64,000 bases of DNA from Cellulosimicrobium sp. ES-005 (lineage in GTDB: Bacteria; Actinomycetota; Actinomycetes; Actinomycetales; Cellulomonadaceae), in NCBI RefSeq assembly GCF_040448685.1, contig NZ_CP159290.1:4278001-4342000 (forward strand), read 5' to 3'. The notes beneath the pieces were generated by a model that was not told the origin of the DNA, did not search any database, and saw only the letters and a list, made by a program, of their open reading frames with translations. This document shows positions 20,317 through 28,891 of this stretch, in pieces; within the stretch, counting starts at the first letter, position 1; every line of letters starts with the position of its first letter. A program made the position numbers and the translations under genes.

Positions 20317-20332
20317 ACTGGATGGGTCCAGT
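20317..20332. promoter_or_regulatory. Palindrome in the divergent regulatory region
   Basis: ACTGGA-TGGG-TCCAGT is a perfect 6-bp inverted repeat between the sulfur operon and the membrane gene at 20442. The neighbouring bases (CTAG, GGTCCA) resemble pieces of the palindrome in front of the padR gene at 20883-20908. It could be an operator for that or another regulator. No binding protein is known. Confidence 0.4.
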
Positions 20333-20429
20333 TTGTCGAGCGACCCGGCCCCTCGCCGGCTGTCGGGCGAGCGGCGGTCGACGCGACGGGCCACCTTGTG
20401 CAAAGTTTCACGACAGGGGCGTCAGCAAA

Positions 20430-20435
20430 TAGGAT
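20430..20435 (+). promoter_or_regulatory. -10 box of the 121-residue membrane protein gene
   Basis: TAGGAT lies 6 bases before the ATG at 20442, with TTTCAC (20406-20411) 18 bases upstream as a weak -35. A leaderless transcript is likely. Confidence 0.5.
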
Positions 20436-20441
20436 GGGGTC

Positions 20442-20807
20442 ATGGAGTTCCTCTACAACGTCTTCGTCGCGCTGCACTTCATCGGGTGGGCCATCGTCCT
20501 CGGCGGCTACCTCGCGTCCCTGCGCTCGCCGGGCCTGTACAAGGGCGTCTTCCACGGCGCGCTCACCGCGCTCGTCGCGGGGATCGCCATGGTCGGGATC
20601 GGCGAGGCGTCCGTCTGGGGTGACGGTGGCCCCGACATGGCCAAGATCGGCGTCAAGCTGGTCATCGCCCTGGTCATCGCCGTCCTGGCGTTCGTCGCCA
20701 AGCGCCAGGGGGCCAAGGCGGCCGACGGCGCCGTGGCGCCGGGCGTCAAGCACGCCATCGGTGGCCTGACCCTCGTCAACATCCTCGTCGCGGTCTTCTG
20801 GAACTGA
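20442..20807 (+). CDS. Small four-helix membrane protein
   Basis: 121 residues, unrecognised function, conserved-looking. Hydrophobic segments lie at about 5-25 (NVFVALHFIGWAIVLGGYLA), 37-55, 70-87 and 105-120. Two short loops contain GEASVWGDGGP and RQGAKAADG. The gene stands alone: a terminator-like hairpin follows and the padR gene starts 100 bases later. Proximity to the PadR gene and a similar upstream palindrome raise, but do not show, common control. Confidence 0.8.
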   Translation: MEFLYNVFVALHFIGWAIVLGGYLASLRSPGLYKGVFHGALTALVAGIAMVGIGEASVWGDGGPDMAKIGVKLVIALVIAVLAFVAKRQGAKAADGAVAPGVKHAIGGLTLVNILVAVFWN

Positions 20808-20826
20808 CCGCAGCGACCCGGCCGGG

Positions 20827-20855
20827 GCCCGTCGACAGATCGTCCGTCGGCGGGC
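20827..20855 (+). terminator. Hairpin terminator
   Basis: A 10-bp stem (GCCCGTCGAC with GTCGGCGGGC, one G-U pair) and 9-base loop lies just after the gene ending at 20807. Confidence 0.55.
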
Positions 20856-20882
20856 TCTCGTCGTCCCCCGAGGTGTTGACGC

Positions 20883-20908
20883 TGGACTAGGTGCATGGTC
20901 CACTAGTC
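20883..20908. promoter_or_regulatory. Nested palindromes at the padR start
   Basis: Two nested inverted repeats precede the padR ATG at 20911: TGGAC-N10-GTCCA (20883-20902) and GACTAG-N12-CTAGTC (20885-20908). A TTGACG -35-like hexamer lies at 20876-20881. PadR proteins commonly repress their own promoter through such symmetric sites, so this is the best autoregulatory operator candidate. Confidence 0.55.
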
Positions 20909-20910
20909 GC

Positions 20911-21471
20911 ATGGTCCTTCGATACCTCGTGCTCGGGCTCCTCACGGTGCGGCCCATGACGGGCTACGACCTCAAGCGCGCGTTCGACTCCTCGGTCCGC
21001 CACTTCTGGGCGGCCGACCGCTCGCAGCTCTACCGCACCCTCGCCGCGATCGTGGACGCCGGGCTCGCCGAGGTGGAGGTGGTGCCCCAGGAGAGCTACC
21101 CGGACCGCAAGGTCCACGCGATCACGGACGCCGGCCGCGCGGCGCTGCGCGACTGGCTCGCCTCGCCGCTCCCGCACGAGGACTCGCGCGAGCCCTTCCT
21201 CGGGCGGCTGTTCTTCGCCGACCAGCTCGACGACGAGGGCGTCGCGGCGCTGCTCGCGTCCCGGCGCGCGCTGGCCGAGGAGACGGTCGCGGCGCTCACC
21301 GCCGAGGAGGAGCGGGTCGCGGCGGTCCTCGCGGACGGCGGCCCCGACGCGGAGCGTGTGCGCGGCACGCGCGGCCTCGCCCTCCGGCTCGCGACGCTGC
21401 GCCACGGTCTCGCGCACGCCCGGACCGAGCTCGCGTGGCTCGACGAGACCGAGCGCGAGGTGCTCCCGTGA
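20911..21471 (+). CDS. PadR-family transcriptional regulator
   Basis: 186 residues. N-terminal winged helix (about 3-78) has LVLGLLTVRPMTGYDLKRAF, the SQLYRTLAAIVDAGLAE recognition segment and wing residues ESYPDRKVHAITDAGRAAL. The C-terminal Vir_act_alpha_C helical domain mediates dimerisation. The stop overlaps the GTG of the following hydrolase (GTGA), so the two form an operon and the hydrolase may act on a compound sensed by the regulator. A palindrome lies directly upstream. Confidence 0.9.
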   Translation: MVLRYLVLGLLTVRPMTGYDLKRAFDSSVRHFWAADRSQLYRTLAAIVDAGLAEVEVVPQESYPDRKVHAITDAGRAALRDWLASPLPHEDSREPFLGRLFFADQLDDEGVAALLASRRALAEETVAALTAEEERVAAVLADGGPDAERVRGTRGLALRLATLRHGLAHARTELAWLDETEREVLP

Positions 21472-22274
21472 GCCTGCCGGACGCCGTCGTGCACCACCCG
21501 GCGAGCCGCCCGGGCGCGCCGGGCACCGGCTCCGTCTCCGTCGTCCTGCTGCACGGGGGCACCGTGGCGTCGTGGATGTGGGAGCCGCAGGTCGAGGCGC
21601 TCGACGACCTCGACGTGTGGACGCCCGACCTGCTCGGCTTCGGCGGCCGCGGGGACCAGGTCCCGGCGTCGCTCGACGCGGTCGTCGACGACGTCGCCGC
21701 GACGGTCTCCGCGATCCCCGCCGGGCAGGAGGTGCACGTCGTCGGCCTGTCGCTCGGCGGGGTCGTCGCGCTGCACCTCGCCGCGCGGCACCCCGGGCTC
21801 GTGCGCTCCGTCCTGTCGTCGGGCGCGGTGGTCGACGGCGTGCCCGGGCTCGCCGGCGCGCTCGGCCGCGCGCAGCTCCGGGTCTGGGACCGGCGCTGGT
21901 ACTGGCGCGGCCAGGCCGTCGCCACCGGGATCCCCGCGGAGTCCCGGGACCTGTTCGTGCGCTCGGGTCTCGCGATCCGCCGCGAGACCATGGCGCGGCT
22001 GCTCGCCGACGTCTACGGCGGGCGCTGGCCCGACGGCCTCGCGGAGTCCGGGGCCCGCGTGCTCGCCGTCGCGGGCGGCCGCGACCTCCGCCCCGCCCGC
22101 AGCGCGCTGTCGACGATCGAGCGCCGCGTCCCGGGCGCCGTCGTGCGCGTGGCGCCCGGGATGCACCACCAGTGGAGCGCGGAGGACCCGGACCTGTTCG
22201 GCGCGATGATCCGGTCGTGGGTGCTCGACGGCGTCGCGCACCCGCGGCTGGTGCCGCTCGCGGGGCGTGCGTAG
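21468..22274 (+). CDS. Alpha/beta hydrolase
   Basis: 268 residues with the alpha/beta-hydrolase fold. The oxyanion segment is LLHGGTVASWMW (about 24). The nucleophile elbow is GLSLGG, with Ser as nucleophile. The acid is probably in VAGGRDLRPARS, and the catalytic His lies in APGMHHQWSAE near the end. Substrate unknown. Translationally coupled to the PadR regulator, so it may be the regulated function. The GTG start is fixed by the overlap. Confidence 0.88.
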   Translation: MSLPDAVVHHPASRPGAPGTGSVSVVLLHGGTVASWMWEPQVEALDDLDVWTPDLLGFGGRGDQVPASLDAVVDDVAATVSAIPAGQEVHVVGLSLGGVVALHLAARHPGLVRSVLSSGAVVDGVPGLAGALGRAQLRVWDRRWYWRGQAVATGIPAESRDLFVRSGLAIRRETMARLLADVYGGRWPDGLAESGARVLAVAGGRDLRPARSALSTIERRVPGAVVRVAPGMHHQWSAEDPDLFGAMIRSWVLDGVAHPRLVPLAGRA

Positions 22275-22301
22275 CGCGCCCGACGTGCGAGGGTTTCCCC
22301 C

Positions 22302-22784
22302 GTGAGCGTCGGTGGAGAGGTCCTCGTCGGGCTGGCGATCCTGGTCGGGCTGGTCGGGATCGTCGTGCAGGTCCTGCCCGGGAACGTGCTCGTGCTCGGC
22401 GCGGTCCTCGTGTGGGCGATCGTCACGGGCGGCACCGCCGCGTGGGTGGTCTTCGCGGTCGCCGCCGTGCTCGTGGTCGCCGCCGAGGTGTCGCAGTACG
22501 TCCTCGCGGGCCGCCACATGCGCCGGGCGGAGGTCCCCTGGTCGACCCTCGTGTGGGGCGGGATTGCGGGCGTCGTCGGGTTCTTCGTGATCCCCGTGAT
22601 CGGGCTCTTCATCGGCTTCGTGCTCGCGGTGTTCGTCGCGGAGCTCCTGCGCCGCCGCGACCGCCGCGCCGCGTGGCGCGCGACCGTCGCCGCGATGCAG
22701 GCGACCGGCATCACGATCCTGGTCCAGCTCCTGGGTGGCCTCCTCGCGGCGGCGACCTGGGGCGTCGGCCTCGCCCTCACCTGA
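22302..22784 (+). CDS. DUF456-family membrane protein
   Basis: 160 residues, almost entirely hydrophobic, with about five membrane segments and Gly-rich helices (GLVGIVVQVLPGNVLVLGAV, GGIAGVVGFFVIPVIGLFIG). The pattern matches the DUF456 family, whose role is unknown. GTG start 27 bases after the hydrolase stop, probably the same transcript. It converges on the VOC gene. Confidence 0.8.
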   Translation: MSVGGEVLVGLAILVGLVGIVVQVLPGNVLVLGAVLVWAIVTGGTAAWVVFAVAAVLVVAAEVSQYVLAGRHMRRAEVPWSTLVWGGIAGVVGFFVIPVIGLFIGFVLAVFVAELLRRRDRRAAWRATVAAMQATGITILVQLLGGLLAAATWGVGLALT

Positions 22785-22796
22785 GGCGCGGTCGGA

Positions 22797-23177
22797 TCAG
22801 CCGGGGATCTCCATCACGTAGAGCGTGTTCCCGTCGACGTCCCGCAGCGAGAACATCGGCGGCACGCCCTCCCAGGCCAGGAGCTCGCCGGTGCTCGCCC
22901 CGGCGGCGGTGAGCGTCGCGTGGTCGCCGGCCGCGTCGGTCGTGGTGAGCCGGATACCGGTGTCGATCCCCGCGGGGAGGCCGTCGCCCGCCGCGACGAG
23001 CGCGACGGACGTCGCGGCGCCCGGGGGAGCGACCTCGATCCAGCGGAACCCCTCCTGGAGCTCGCCGTCCATGCGGACCTCGAACCCGAGCGCCCCGGTG
23101 TAGTACGCCAGCGCGCGGTCCTGGTCGGTGACCGGGACCGCGACGGTGTGCACGCCGGTGAGGTGGGTCGTCGTCAT
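22797..23177 (-). CDS. VOC-superfamily (glyoxalase/dioxygenase-like) protein
   Basis: 126 residues forming two beta-alpha-beta-beta-beta halves: VHTVAVPVTDQDRALAYYTG at the N-terminus and FSLRDVDGNTLYVMEIPG at the C-terminus, the latter carrying the usual metal-ligand glutamate. Members include glyoxalase I, antibiotic-binding proteins and dioxygenases, so the activity is open. ATG at 23177 follows a strong GAAGGAGACACC. An upstream in-frame ATG is rejected because it lacks such a site. Confidence 0.85.
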   Translation of the reverse strand: MTTTHLTGVHTVAVPVTDQDRALAYYTGALGFEVRMDGELQEGFRWIEVAPPGAATSVALVAAGDGLPAGIDTGIRLTTTDAAGDHATLTAAGASTGELLAWEGVPPMFSLRDVDGNTLYVMEIPG

Positions 23178-23298
23178 GGTGTCTCCTTCGTGGTGCGGCA
23201 CGTGCTGCGGTCGTGACGGGGGAGACCGTCGCGGACGACAGGACTCATCGGCGAGGTCGGCACGGGGTGTGGGCGGGGGCGCCTAGGCTGGAGGGGCT

Positions 23299-26070
23299 AT
23301 GGCTTCGCTCTTCGAGAACCTCCCGCTGCCCGGCCTCGACACGCTGTTCGACGGCCCGCGCGTCGACCACGGCGGCGAGTCCCGCCTCCCGCGGACCGCC
23401 CCGCGCTGGACCGACGACCCGGCCGTGCCCGACGGCGCCGGGTCGCCCGTCGGGGACGCCACCCGGGGAGGCCCGGGGCCGGGAGGCGACGGGGCGGCGT
23501 CGGGCGCGGGGGAGCGGCGGGGCCGGTACGCCCACCTCGACCCCGAGGCCCTGCTCGACGGGCTCAACCCGCAGCAGCGCGAGGCGGTCGTGCACGCGGG
23601 CGGACCGCTGCTCATCGTCGCGGGTGCCGGGTCGGGCAAGACGCGCGTGCTCACGCACCGCATCGCCTACCTGCTCGCCACGCGCCGGTCCAACGCCGGG
23701 CAGATCCTCGCGATCACGTTCACCAACAAGGCCGCGGCCGAGATGCGCGAGCGCGTCGAGACGCTCGTGGGGCCGGCCGCGCGCAACATGTGGGTCTCCA
23801 CGTTCCACTCGGCGTGCGTGCGCATCCTGCGCCGCGAGGCCACGACGCTCGGGCTGCGGTCGAGCTTCTCCATCTACGACGCCGCGGACTCGCAGCGGCT
23901 CATCACGCTCGTGACGCGCGAGCTCGACCTGGACCCCAAGAAGTACCCGGCGCGCTCGCTCGCCAACAAGATCTCCGACCTCAAGAACGAGCTCGTCGAC
24001 CCCGAGACGTACGCGCGGGACTCGGGCGCCCACGCGACGGACGACGGCCTCGCCGCGCGCGGCGGCCCGCACGGCGCGAGCGTCCCCGAGTTCGACCAGG
24101 TGCTCGCCGACGTCTACACGCGCTACCAGGCGCGGCTGGTCGCGGCGAGCGCGCTCGACTTCGACGACATCATCATGACCACGGTCAACCTGCTCCAGGC
24201 GTTCCCCGCCGTCGCGGAGCACTACCGCCGCCGGTTCCGGCACGTGCTCGTCGACGAGTACCAGGACACCAACCACGCGCAGTACGTGCTCGTGCGCGAG
24301 CTCGCGGGCGTGGGCGAGGACTCCGCCGCTACCGACGCCGCGACGAGCGGGACGGGCGAGGCGCAGGTGCCCGCGCTCGACCCCGCCGAGCTCACCGTCG
24401 TCGGCGACGCGGACCAGTCGATCTACGCGTTCCGCGGCGCGACGATCCGCAACATCCTCGAGTTCGAGGCCGACTACCCCGACGCACGGACCATCCTGCT
24501 CGAGCAGAACTACCGCTCGACCCAGAACATCCTCTCGGCCGCCAACGCCGTCATCTCGCGCAACCCCGACCGCAAGCCGAAGCGGCTGTGGACCGACTCG
24601 GGCGCGGGCGCGAAGGTCATCGGCTACGTCGCCGACAACGAGCACGAGGAGGCGCGGTTCGTCGCGGAGGAGATCGACCGCCTCGGCGACTCCGAGGGCG
24701 TGCGCCCCGGCGACGTCGCGGTGTTCTACCGGACCAACGCCCAGTCCCGCGCGCTCGAGGAGGTGCTCATCCGCGTCGGCCTGCCGTACAAGGTCGTCGG
24801 TGGCACGCGCTTCTACGAGCGGCGCGAGGTCAAGGACGCGGTGGCCTATCTGCGCGCGATCGACAACCTCGACGACGACGTGAACCTGCGGCGCGTGCTC
24901 AACGTGCCCAAGCGCGGGCTCGGCGAGCGGGCCGAGGGGGCGGTCGCGGCGCTCGCGGACCGCGAGCGCATCTCGTTCGGCGCGGCCCTCGCCCGCATCG
25001 ACGAGATCCCCGGCCTGACCAACCGCACGCTCAACCCCCTGCGTGCGTTCGTCGAGCTGATGACCGGGCTGCGCGAGCTCGCCGACTCCGGCGCGACGCC
25101 GTCGGACATCCTCGGCGCCGTCCTCGACCGCACCGGGTACCTCGCCGAGCTCCGCGCGAGCGACGACCCGCAGGACGCCACGCGCGTCGAGAACCTCGCC
25201 GAGCTCCACGCCGTCGCGACCGAGTTCACCGAGCTCGACCCCGAGGGCACGCTGTCCGACTTCCTGGAGCGCGTCTCGCTCGTCGCCGACGCGGACCAGA
25301 TCCCCGCGGAGGACGTGGCCGACGGCGAGAGCGAGGGCGCGGAGAAGGAGGACCCCGGGGTCGTCACCCTCATGACCCTGCACACCGCCAAGGGCCTCGA
25401 GTTCCCCGTCGTGTTCCTCACCGGCATGGAGGACGGCACGTTCCCGCACATGCGGTCGCTGCACGACGACGCCGAGCTCGCCGAGGAGCGCCGCCTCGCC
25501 TACGTGGGCATCACCCGCGCGCGCGAGCGGCTCTACGTGTCGCGGTCCGCGGTGCGGTCGGCGTGGGGGATGGCGAACGAGTTCCCGCCCAGCCGGTTCC
25601 TCGAGGAGATCCCCGAGGAGCTGTGGGACTGGCGGCGGCGCGAGTCGTCGATGGCGACGCTGCGCGCGGGCGGGTCGGTCTGGGGCCGCGGCTCGGGGTC
25701 GTGGTCCGGTTCGCGGTCGGGGTTCGGGTCGGGGGCGCGGTCAGGGGCCGACGACGACGGGTCTACCATCCGCGGCCCTCGTTCCTCGGGCCGCTCCCGC
25801 CAGACCCGCCACGACCCGTCGTCGTCGGCCCCTGCCCGCGCCGCGTTCGGCTCGCCGTCCGGTGGGGCGAAGTTCGGGTCGGCGACGCCGCGGGCCGACG
25901 GGGACGTGCCGAACCTCGCAGTCGGGGACAAGGTGACCCACGACGCCTACGGGCTGGGGACCGTCGTCGCGCTCGAGGGCGCTGGCCCGAACGCGGTCGC
26001 GAAGATCGACTTCGGGGCCGACGGGACCAAGCGCCTCCTGCTGCGCTACTCGCCGGTGACCAAGCTCTGA
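23299..26070 (+). CDS. pcrA: ATP-dependent DNA helicase PcrA/UvrD
   Basis: Superfamily 1A 3'-5' helicase used in repair and replication restart. 923 residues, long because of an 80-residue disordered N-terminus and a Gly/Ser linker near 790-830. Motifs in order: Walker A AGAGSGKT (108-115), TFTNKAAAEMRER, Walker B DEYQDTN, GDADQSIYAFRGA, LEQNYRS, TLMTLHTAKGLEFP and YVGITRARERLYVS. The C-terminal Tudor-like domain (VGDKVTHDAYGLGTVV) that binds RNA polymerase is present. TAGGCT and GGAGGGG precede the ATG. Confidence 0.96.
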   Translation: MASLFENLPLPGLDTLFDGPRVDHGGESRLPRTAPRWTDDPAVPDGAGSPVGDATRGGPGPGGDGAASGAGERRGRYAHLDPEALLDGLNPQQREAVVHAGGPLLIVAGAGSGKTRVLTHRIAYLLATRRSNAGQILAITFTNKAAAEMRERVETLVGPAARNMWVSTFHSACVRILRREATTLGLRSSFSIYDAADSQRLITLVTRELDLDPKKYPARSLANKISDLKNELVDPETYARDSGAHATDDGLAARGGPHGASVPEFDQVLADVYTRYQARLVAASALDFDDIIMTTVNLLQAFPAVAEHYRRRFRHVLVDEYQDTNHAQYVLVRELAGVGEDSAATDAATSGTGEAQVPALDPAELTVVGDADQSIYAFRGATIRNILEFEADYPDARTILLEQNYRSTQNILSAANAVISRNPDRKPKRLWTDSGAGAKVIGYVADNEHEEARFVAEEIDRLGDSEGVRPGDVAVFYRTNAQSRALEEVLIRVGLPYKVVGGTRFYERREVKDAVAYLRAIDNLDDDVNLRRVLNVPKRGLGERAEGAVAALADRERISFGAALARIDEIPGLTNRTLNPLRAFVELMTGLRELADSGATPSDILGAVLDRTGYLAELRASDDPQDATRVENLAELHAVATEFTELDPEGTLSDFLERVSLVADADQIPAEDVADGESEGAEKEDPGVVTLMTLHTAKGLEFPVVFLTGMEDGTFPHMRSLHDDAELAEERRLAYVGITRARERLYVSRSAVRSAWGMANEFPPSRFLEEIPEELWDWRRRESSMATLRAGGSVWGRGSGSWSGSRSGFGSGARSGADDDGSTIRGPRSSGRSRQTRHDPSSSAPARAAFGSPSGGAKFGSATPRADGDVPNLAVGDKVTHDAYGLGTVVALEGAGPNAVAKIDFGADGTKRLLLRYSPVTKL

Positions 26071-26186
26071 GAGCGCCTCGGCGCCGAGACGGCGACCACT
26101 GACCGAGGTAGTGACGTACCGGGTGCCGTGCACCGGGCTCTGAGCCGGGGGCCGCTCTCTCGGGGTGCGGGGGCTCGACCGCCGGG

Positions 26187-26876
26187 TCAGCCGATCGTGC
26201 CCAGGGCGCGGTAGGCGAGGACGAACGCTGCTGCCACGACGGCGGTGCCCCCGACGGCGGTCGCGACCGGCAGCGCGCCGCGGAGCCGGCGCGCGAGCAT
26301 GCCGCCGAGCAGGACGAGCGCGACGACGCCGATCGTGACCCAGTAGGTGGCGCCGGTCGTCTCGACGACGGTCGTGAGCCCGTAGACGGACTCGCCGACC
26401 CCGATGCCCGCGAGCACCGCGGTGCCGAGGGCGGCGGGGGTGCCGGTCCGCCACAGCCAGGCCGCCGCGACCCCGACGAACGGGCCGACGACGACGCCGA
26501 CGACCCCGAACGTCGTCGGGTCGTAGAAGTACCCGCGGAGGTCGGCTGCGACGGCGTAGCCCAGGGTGAGCAGCACGAAGCTCGCGGCGCCGAGCACGGC
26601 GGCGTGCCACGTCCGGGAGCGCGGGGCGCGCGCCGACCAGGCGACCAGCAGCGCGGTGAGCAGCGTCCAGCCGCTCGCCGAGTTCGCGAAGGGCGCCGCG
26701 GCGTCGGGCAGGAACCCCTGGGCGTACGACGTCAGGCCGCCCAGCAGGAAGCTCGCGGCGAGCACGACCGCACCGCGCCGCCACGGGCGACCGGACGACG
26801 TCGTGACCCGGCCGGGTCGGTCCGGTGCCGACGGGCGGTCGTCGGCGCGGTCGGGGAGCGAGGTCGTCTCGGGCAC
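26187..26876 (-). CDS. Polytopic membrane protein (DUF6518-like)
   Basis: 229 residues. About 30 disordered N-terminal residues, then some seven hydrophobic segments. The motif GGLTSYAQGFLPDAAAPFAN followed by SGWTLLTALL is characteristic of a conserved actinobacterial family that I recall as DUF6518; its function is unknown. Monocistronic, converging on pcrA. A stretch of 116 bases between the two stops holds only short GC-rich palindromes. Confidence 0.75.
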   Translation of the reverse strand: MPETTSLPDRADDRPSAPDRPGRVTTSSGRPWRRGAVVLAASFLLGGLTSYAQGFLPDAAAPFANSASGWTLLTALLVAWSARAPRSRTWHAAVLGAASFVLLTLGYAVAADLRGYFYDPTTFGVVGVVVGPFVGVAAAWLWRTGTPAALGTAVLAGIGVGESVYGLTTVVETTGATYWVTIGVVALVLLGGMLARRLRGALPVATAVGGTAVVAAAFVLAYRALGTIG

Positions 26877-26983
26877 GCCACGACGCTAGGCGGCCCGCGC
26901 CGGCTAGGCGTCACCCCGTCGGCGGGCACGGCAGCGGGACGCGTCCTACCGTGGCAGGACGACCGAGCCCCGAGGAGCCTCCC

Positions 26984-27910
26984 GTGACCCAGCCGGCCGC
27001 CCGCCCCGCCCCTGCGCCCGCCCCCTGGCCCGACCTCGACGTGCGGCGGTGGGAGCCGACGCGCCGGCCGCTCCACCTGTTCACGCAGGTGGTCGGCAAG
27101 GTCGTGCTCGACCTCACGCCGTTCGTCAACCACTGGTGGAACGTCGCGTTCCACGTGACGTCGCGCGGGTTCGTCACGCCCGTGATGCAGGTCGGCGAGC
27201 GCGCGCTCGACGTCGAGATCGACCTGGTGGCGGAGCACGTCGCGTTCCGCACGTCCGACGGGCGCACCGAGACCGTCGGGCTGGGGCCGATGTCCGTCGC
27301 CGACTTCTACGCGCGCACCCTCGCGTGCCTCGACCGCCTCGCCGTGCCGGTGCGGGTGTGGTCGACGCCGCGCGAGATCCCCGACCCGGTGCCGTTCGAG
27401 CAGGACACCGCGGTCGGGGAGTGGGACGGCGAGCTCACGCGCACGTGGCTCGCGACCGTGCAGCGGGTCGCGGCGGTGATGGAGCGGTTCCGCTCCGGGT
27501 TCTACGGCAAGTCGAGCGGTCCGCGCTTCTACTGGGGAGCGTTCGACCTGGGGCTCACGCTGTTCAACGGGCGGCCCTTCCACCAGCCGGACGACGTCGA
27601 GCCCATCTACCGCTTCGCGGAGAACGCGGAGAACGTCGCGGTCGGCTACTGGCCCGGCGACCCGACGACGCACGCCGACCAGGTCTACGCGTACGCGTAC
27701 CCGCAGCCGCCGGGGGTGGCCGACCTCGACCTGGCGCCCGGGTACTGGGACCCCGGCCTGCGCGAGGTGGTGCTCCCGTGCGGGGTGCTGCGCGACGCGG
27801 CGGACCCCGACGCCGTCCTGCTCGCGTTCTTCGAGCGCTCCTACCGCGAGCTGGCGACGGCCGCCGGGTGGGACCTCGCCGCGTTCACCGGGCCGGTCCC
27901 GCCGGGCTGA
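26984..27910 (+). CDS. DUF5996-family protein
   Basis: 308 residues, soluble, function unknown. The sequence is rich in conserved aromatics: TPFVNHWWNVAFHVTSRG near residue 47, GPRFYWGAFDLGLTLFNGR near 180 and QVYAYAYPQPPG near 230. This layout matches the family I know as DUF5996. The GTG start lies behind CGAGGAGCCTCCC. Divergent from the DUF6518-like gene; no operon partner is apparent. Confidence 0.82.
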   Translation: MTQPAARPAPAPAPWPDLDVRRWEPTRRPLHLFTQVVGKVVLDLTPFVNHWWNVAFHVTSRGFVTPVMQVGERALDVEIDLVAEHVAFRTSDGRTETVGLGPMSVADFYARTLACLDRLAVPVRVWSTPREIPDPVPFEQDTAVGEWDGELTRTWLATVQRVAAVMERFRSGFYGKSSGPRFYWGAFDLGLTLFNGRPFHQPDDVEPIYRFAENAENVAVGYWPGDPTTHADQVYAYAYPQPPGVADLDLAPGYWDPGLREVVLPCGVLRDAADPDAVLLAFFERSYRELATAAGWDLAAFTGPVPPG

Positions 27911-27939
27911 GCGCCCGGGGACCGGTCGGCGGTATCGGG

Positions 27940-28515
27940 TCAGGACGCCTTGCGGTGCCCTGCGGCGAGCGCGGCGCGCAGGCCCGCGACGTCGGACCCC
28001 GCCGCGGCGAGCGCGTCGACGAGCGCGCGGTGCGCCGTCGAGCCCTTCGCGCGCGCGACCGCGGCGAGCACGTGGCCCGAGTCGATGGCGCGAGAGCCCG
28101 CGTGCACCGCCTCGCGCAGGGAGAGCTCGAGCGACTTCTTCGCCTCGGGCGTGAACGGGACGTGCGAGCGGCGGTTCCGCCGCCCGCGGCGGCGCTCGTC
28201 GTCGCCCGCGCGGTCGAGTGCTCCCGGCCCGAAGGCCGCGTCCGTGCGTGCGCGGATCTCGTCGAGGTCGATCCCGAGCGCGGCGAGGGCCTGGCCGTCG
28301 AGCGGGTCGTGGCTGCGCGCGGAGTCGACCTGGCGTTCGACGTCGTCGGCGTCGACGCCGACCGCGGCGAGGGCGACCGCGCCCGCGCCACCGTCCTGGC
28401 GGGCGAGAGCGAGGAGCAGGTGCACGGCGTCGATGGCGTCGTCGCCGCGGGAGCGGGCGACCTCCTGGGCGCCGACCACCGTGTCGCGGGCGTCGGCGGC
28501 GAAGCGTTCGAACAT
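27940..28515 (-). CDS. Stand-alone Clp N-terminal-domain protein
   Basis: 191 residues with two Clp-N repeats. The first starts MFERFAADARDTVVGAQEVA; the second starts FTPEAKKSLELSLREAVHAG after an Arg-rich linker (about 105-117). No AAA+ ATPase domain follows, so it is not a ClpA/C unfoldase but resembles an adaptor-like or decoy N-domain. The ATG follows AGGAGGTC that overlaps the stop of the upstream HTH gene, so the two are co-translated. Its role is unknown; binding Clp substrates or regulators is an inference from the domain. Confidence 0.88.
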   Translation of the reverse strand: MFERFAADARDTVVGAQEVARSRGDDAIDAVHLLLALARQDGGAGAVALAAVGVDADDVERQVDSARSHDPLDGQALAALGIDLDEIRARTDAAFGPGALDRAGDDERRRGRRNRRSHVPFTPEAKKSLELSLREAVHAGSRAIDSGHVLAAVARAKGSTAHRALVDALAAAGSDVAGLRAALAAGHRKAS

Positions 28516-28516
28516 G

Positions 28517-28738
28517 TCATGACCTCCTGGTGGTGCGGGACGCGCCGTACTTCTTGTGCACGGCCTGGCGGGTGACGCCGAGGCGGTCGGCGATCTCCTG
28601 CCACGACCAGCCGAGCGCTCGGGCGTGCTCGACCTGCAGCGCCTCGAGGCGTTCGGCGAGCACGCGCAGCGACCGCACGGCACGCAGGCCCGTGTCGGGA
28701 TCGGTGCTGCTCGCGGCGTCCATGTCGACGGGTTCCAT
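28517..28738 (-). CDS. Small HTH DNA-binding protein
   Basis: 73 residues; a helix-turn-helix reads SWQEIADRLGVTRQAVHKKY at about 45-64, after a coiled, Leu/Arg-rich helix (about 18-42). ATG at 28738 is chosen over an upstream frame extension because a -10 box (TAGATT) lies 7 bases before it, giving a leaderless mRNA. It is the first gene of a two-gene operon with the Clp-N protein and probably represses that operon through the palindromes at 28742-28787. Confidence 0.85.
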   Translation of the reverse strand: MEPVDMDAASSTDPDTGLRAVRSLRVLAERLEALQVEHARALGWSWQEIADRLGVTRQAVHKKYGASRTTRRS

Positions 28739-28741
28739 ACG

Positions 28742-28787
28742 TGTCAATCTAGGTTGACGATCTCGCATGTGTCAACCCGAGTTGACG
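28742..28787. promoter_or_regulatory. Promoter of the HTH/Clp-N operon with two palindromic operators
   Basis: On the minus strand a consensus -35 TTGACA (28775-28770) is followed after 18 bases by TAGATT (28751-28746) and after 7 more by the ATG. Two palindromes of the same layout, TGTCAA-N6-TTGACG, lie at 28742-28759 and 28770-28787, 28 bp apart. One covers the -10 box and the other the -35 box. This is the expected layout for tight autorepression. Confidence 0.75.
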
Positions 28788-28891
28788 GCGATGGGCGGCT
28801 CGTCCGAGCCGGTCGTCCGTCCGCTAGCGTCCACGTCGACCTGTGGGCGTGAGCAGCCCACCGACCCCGTCGACCGACAGGAGAAGTCACC

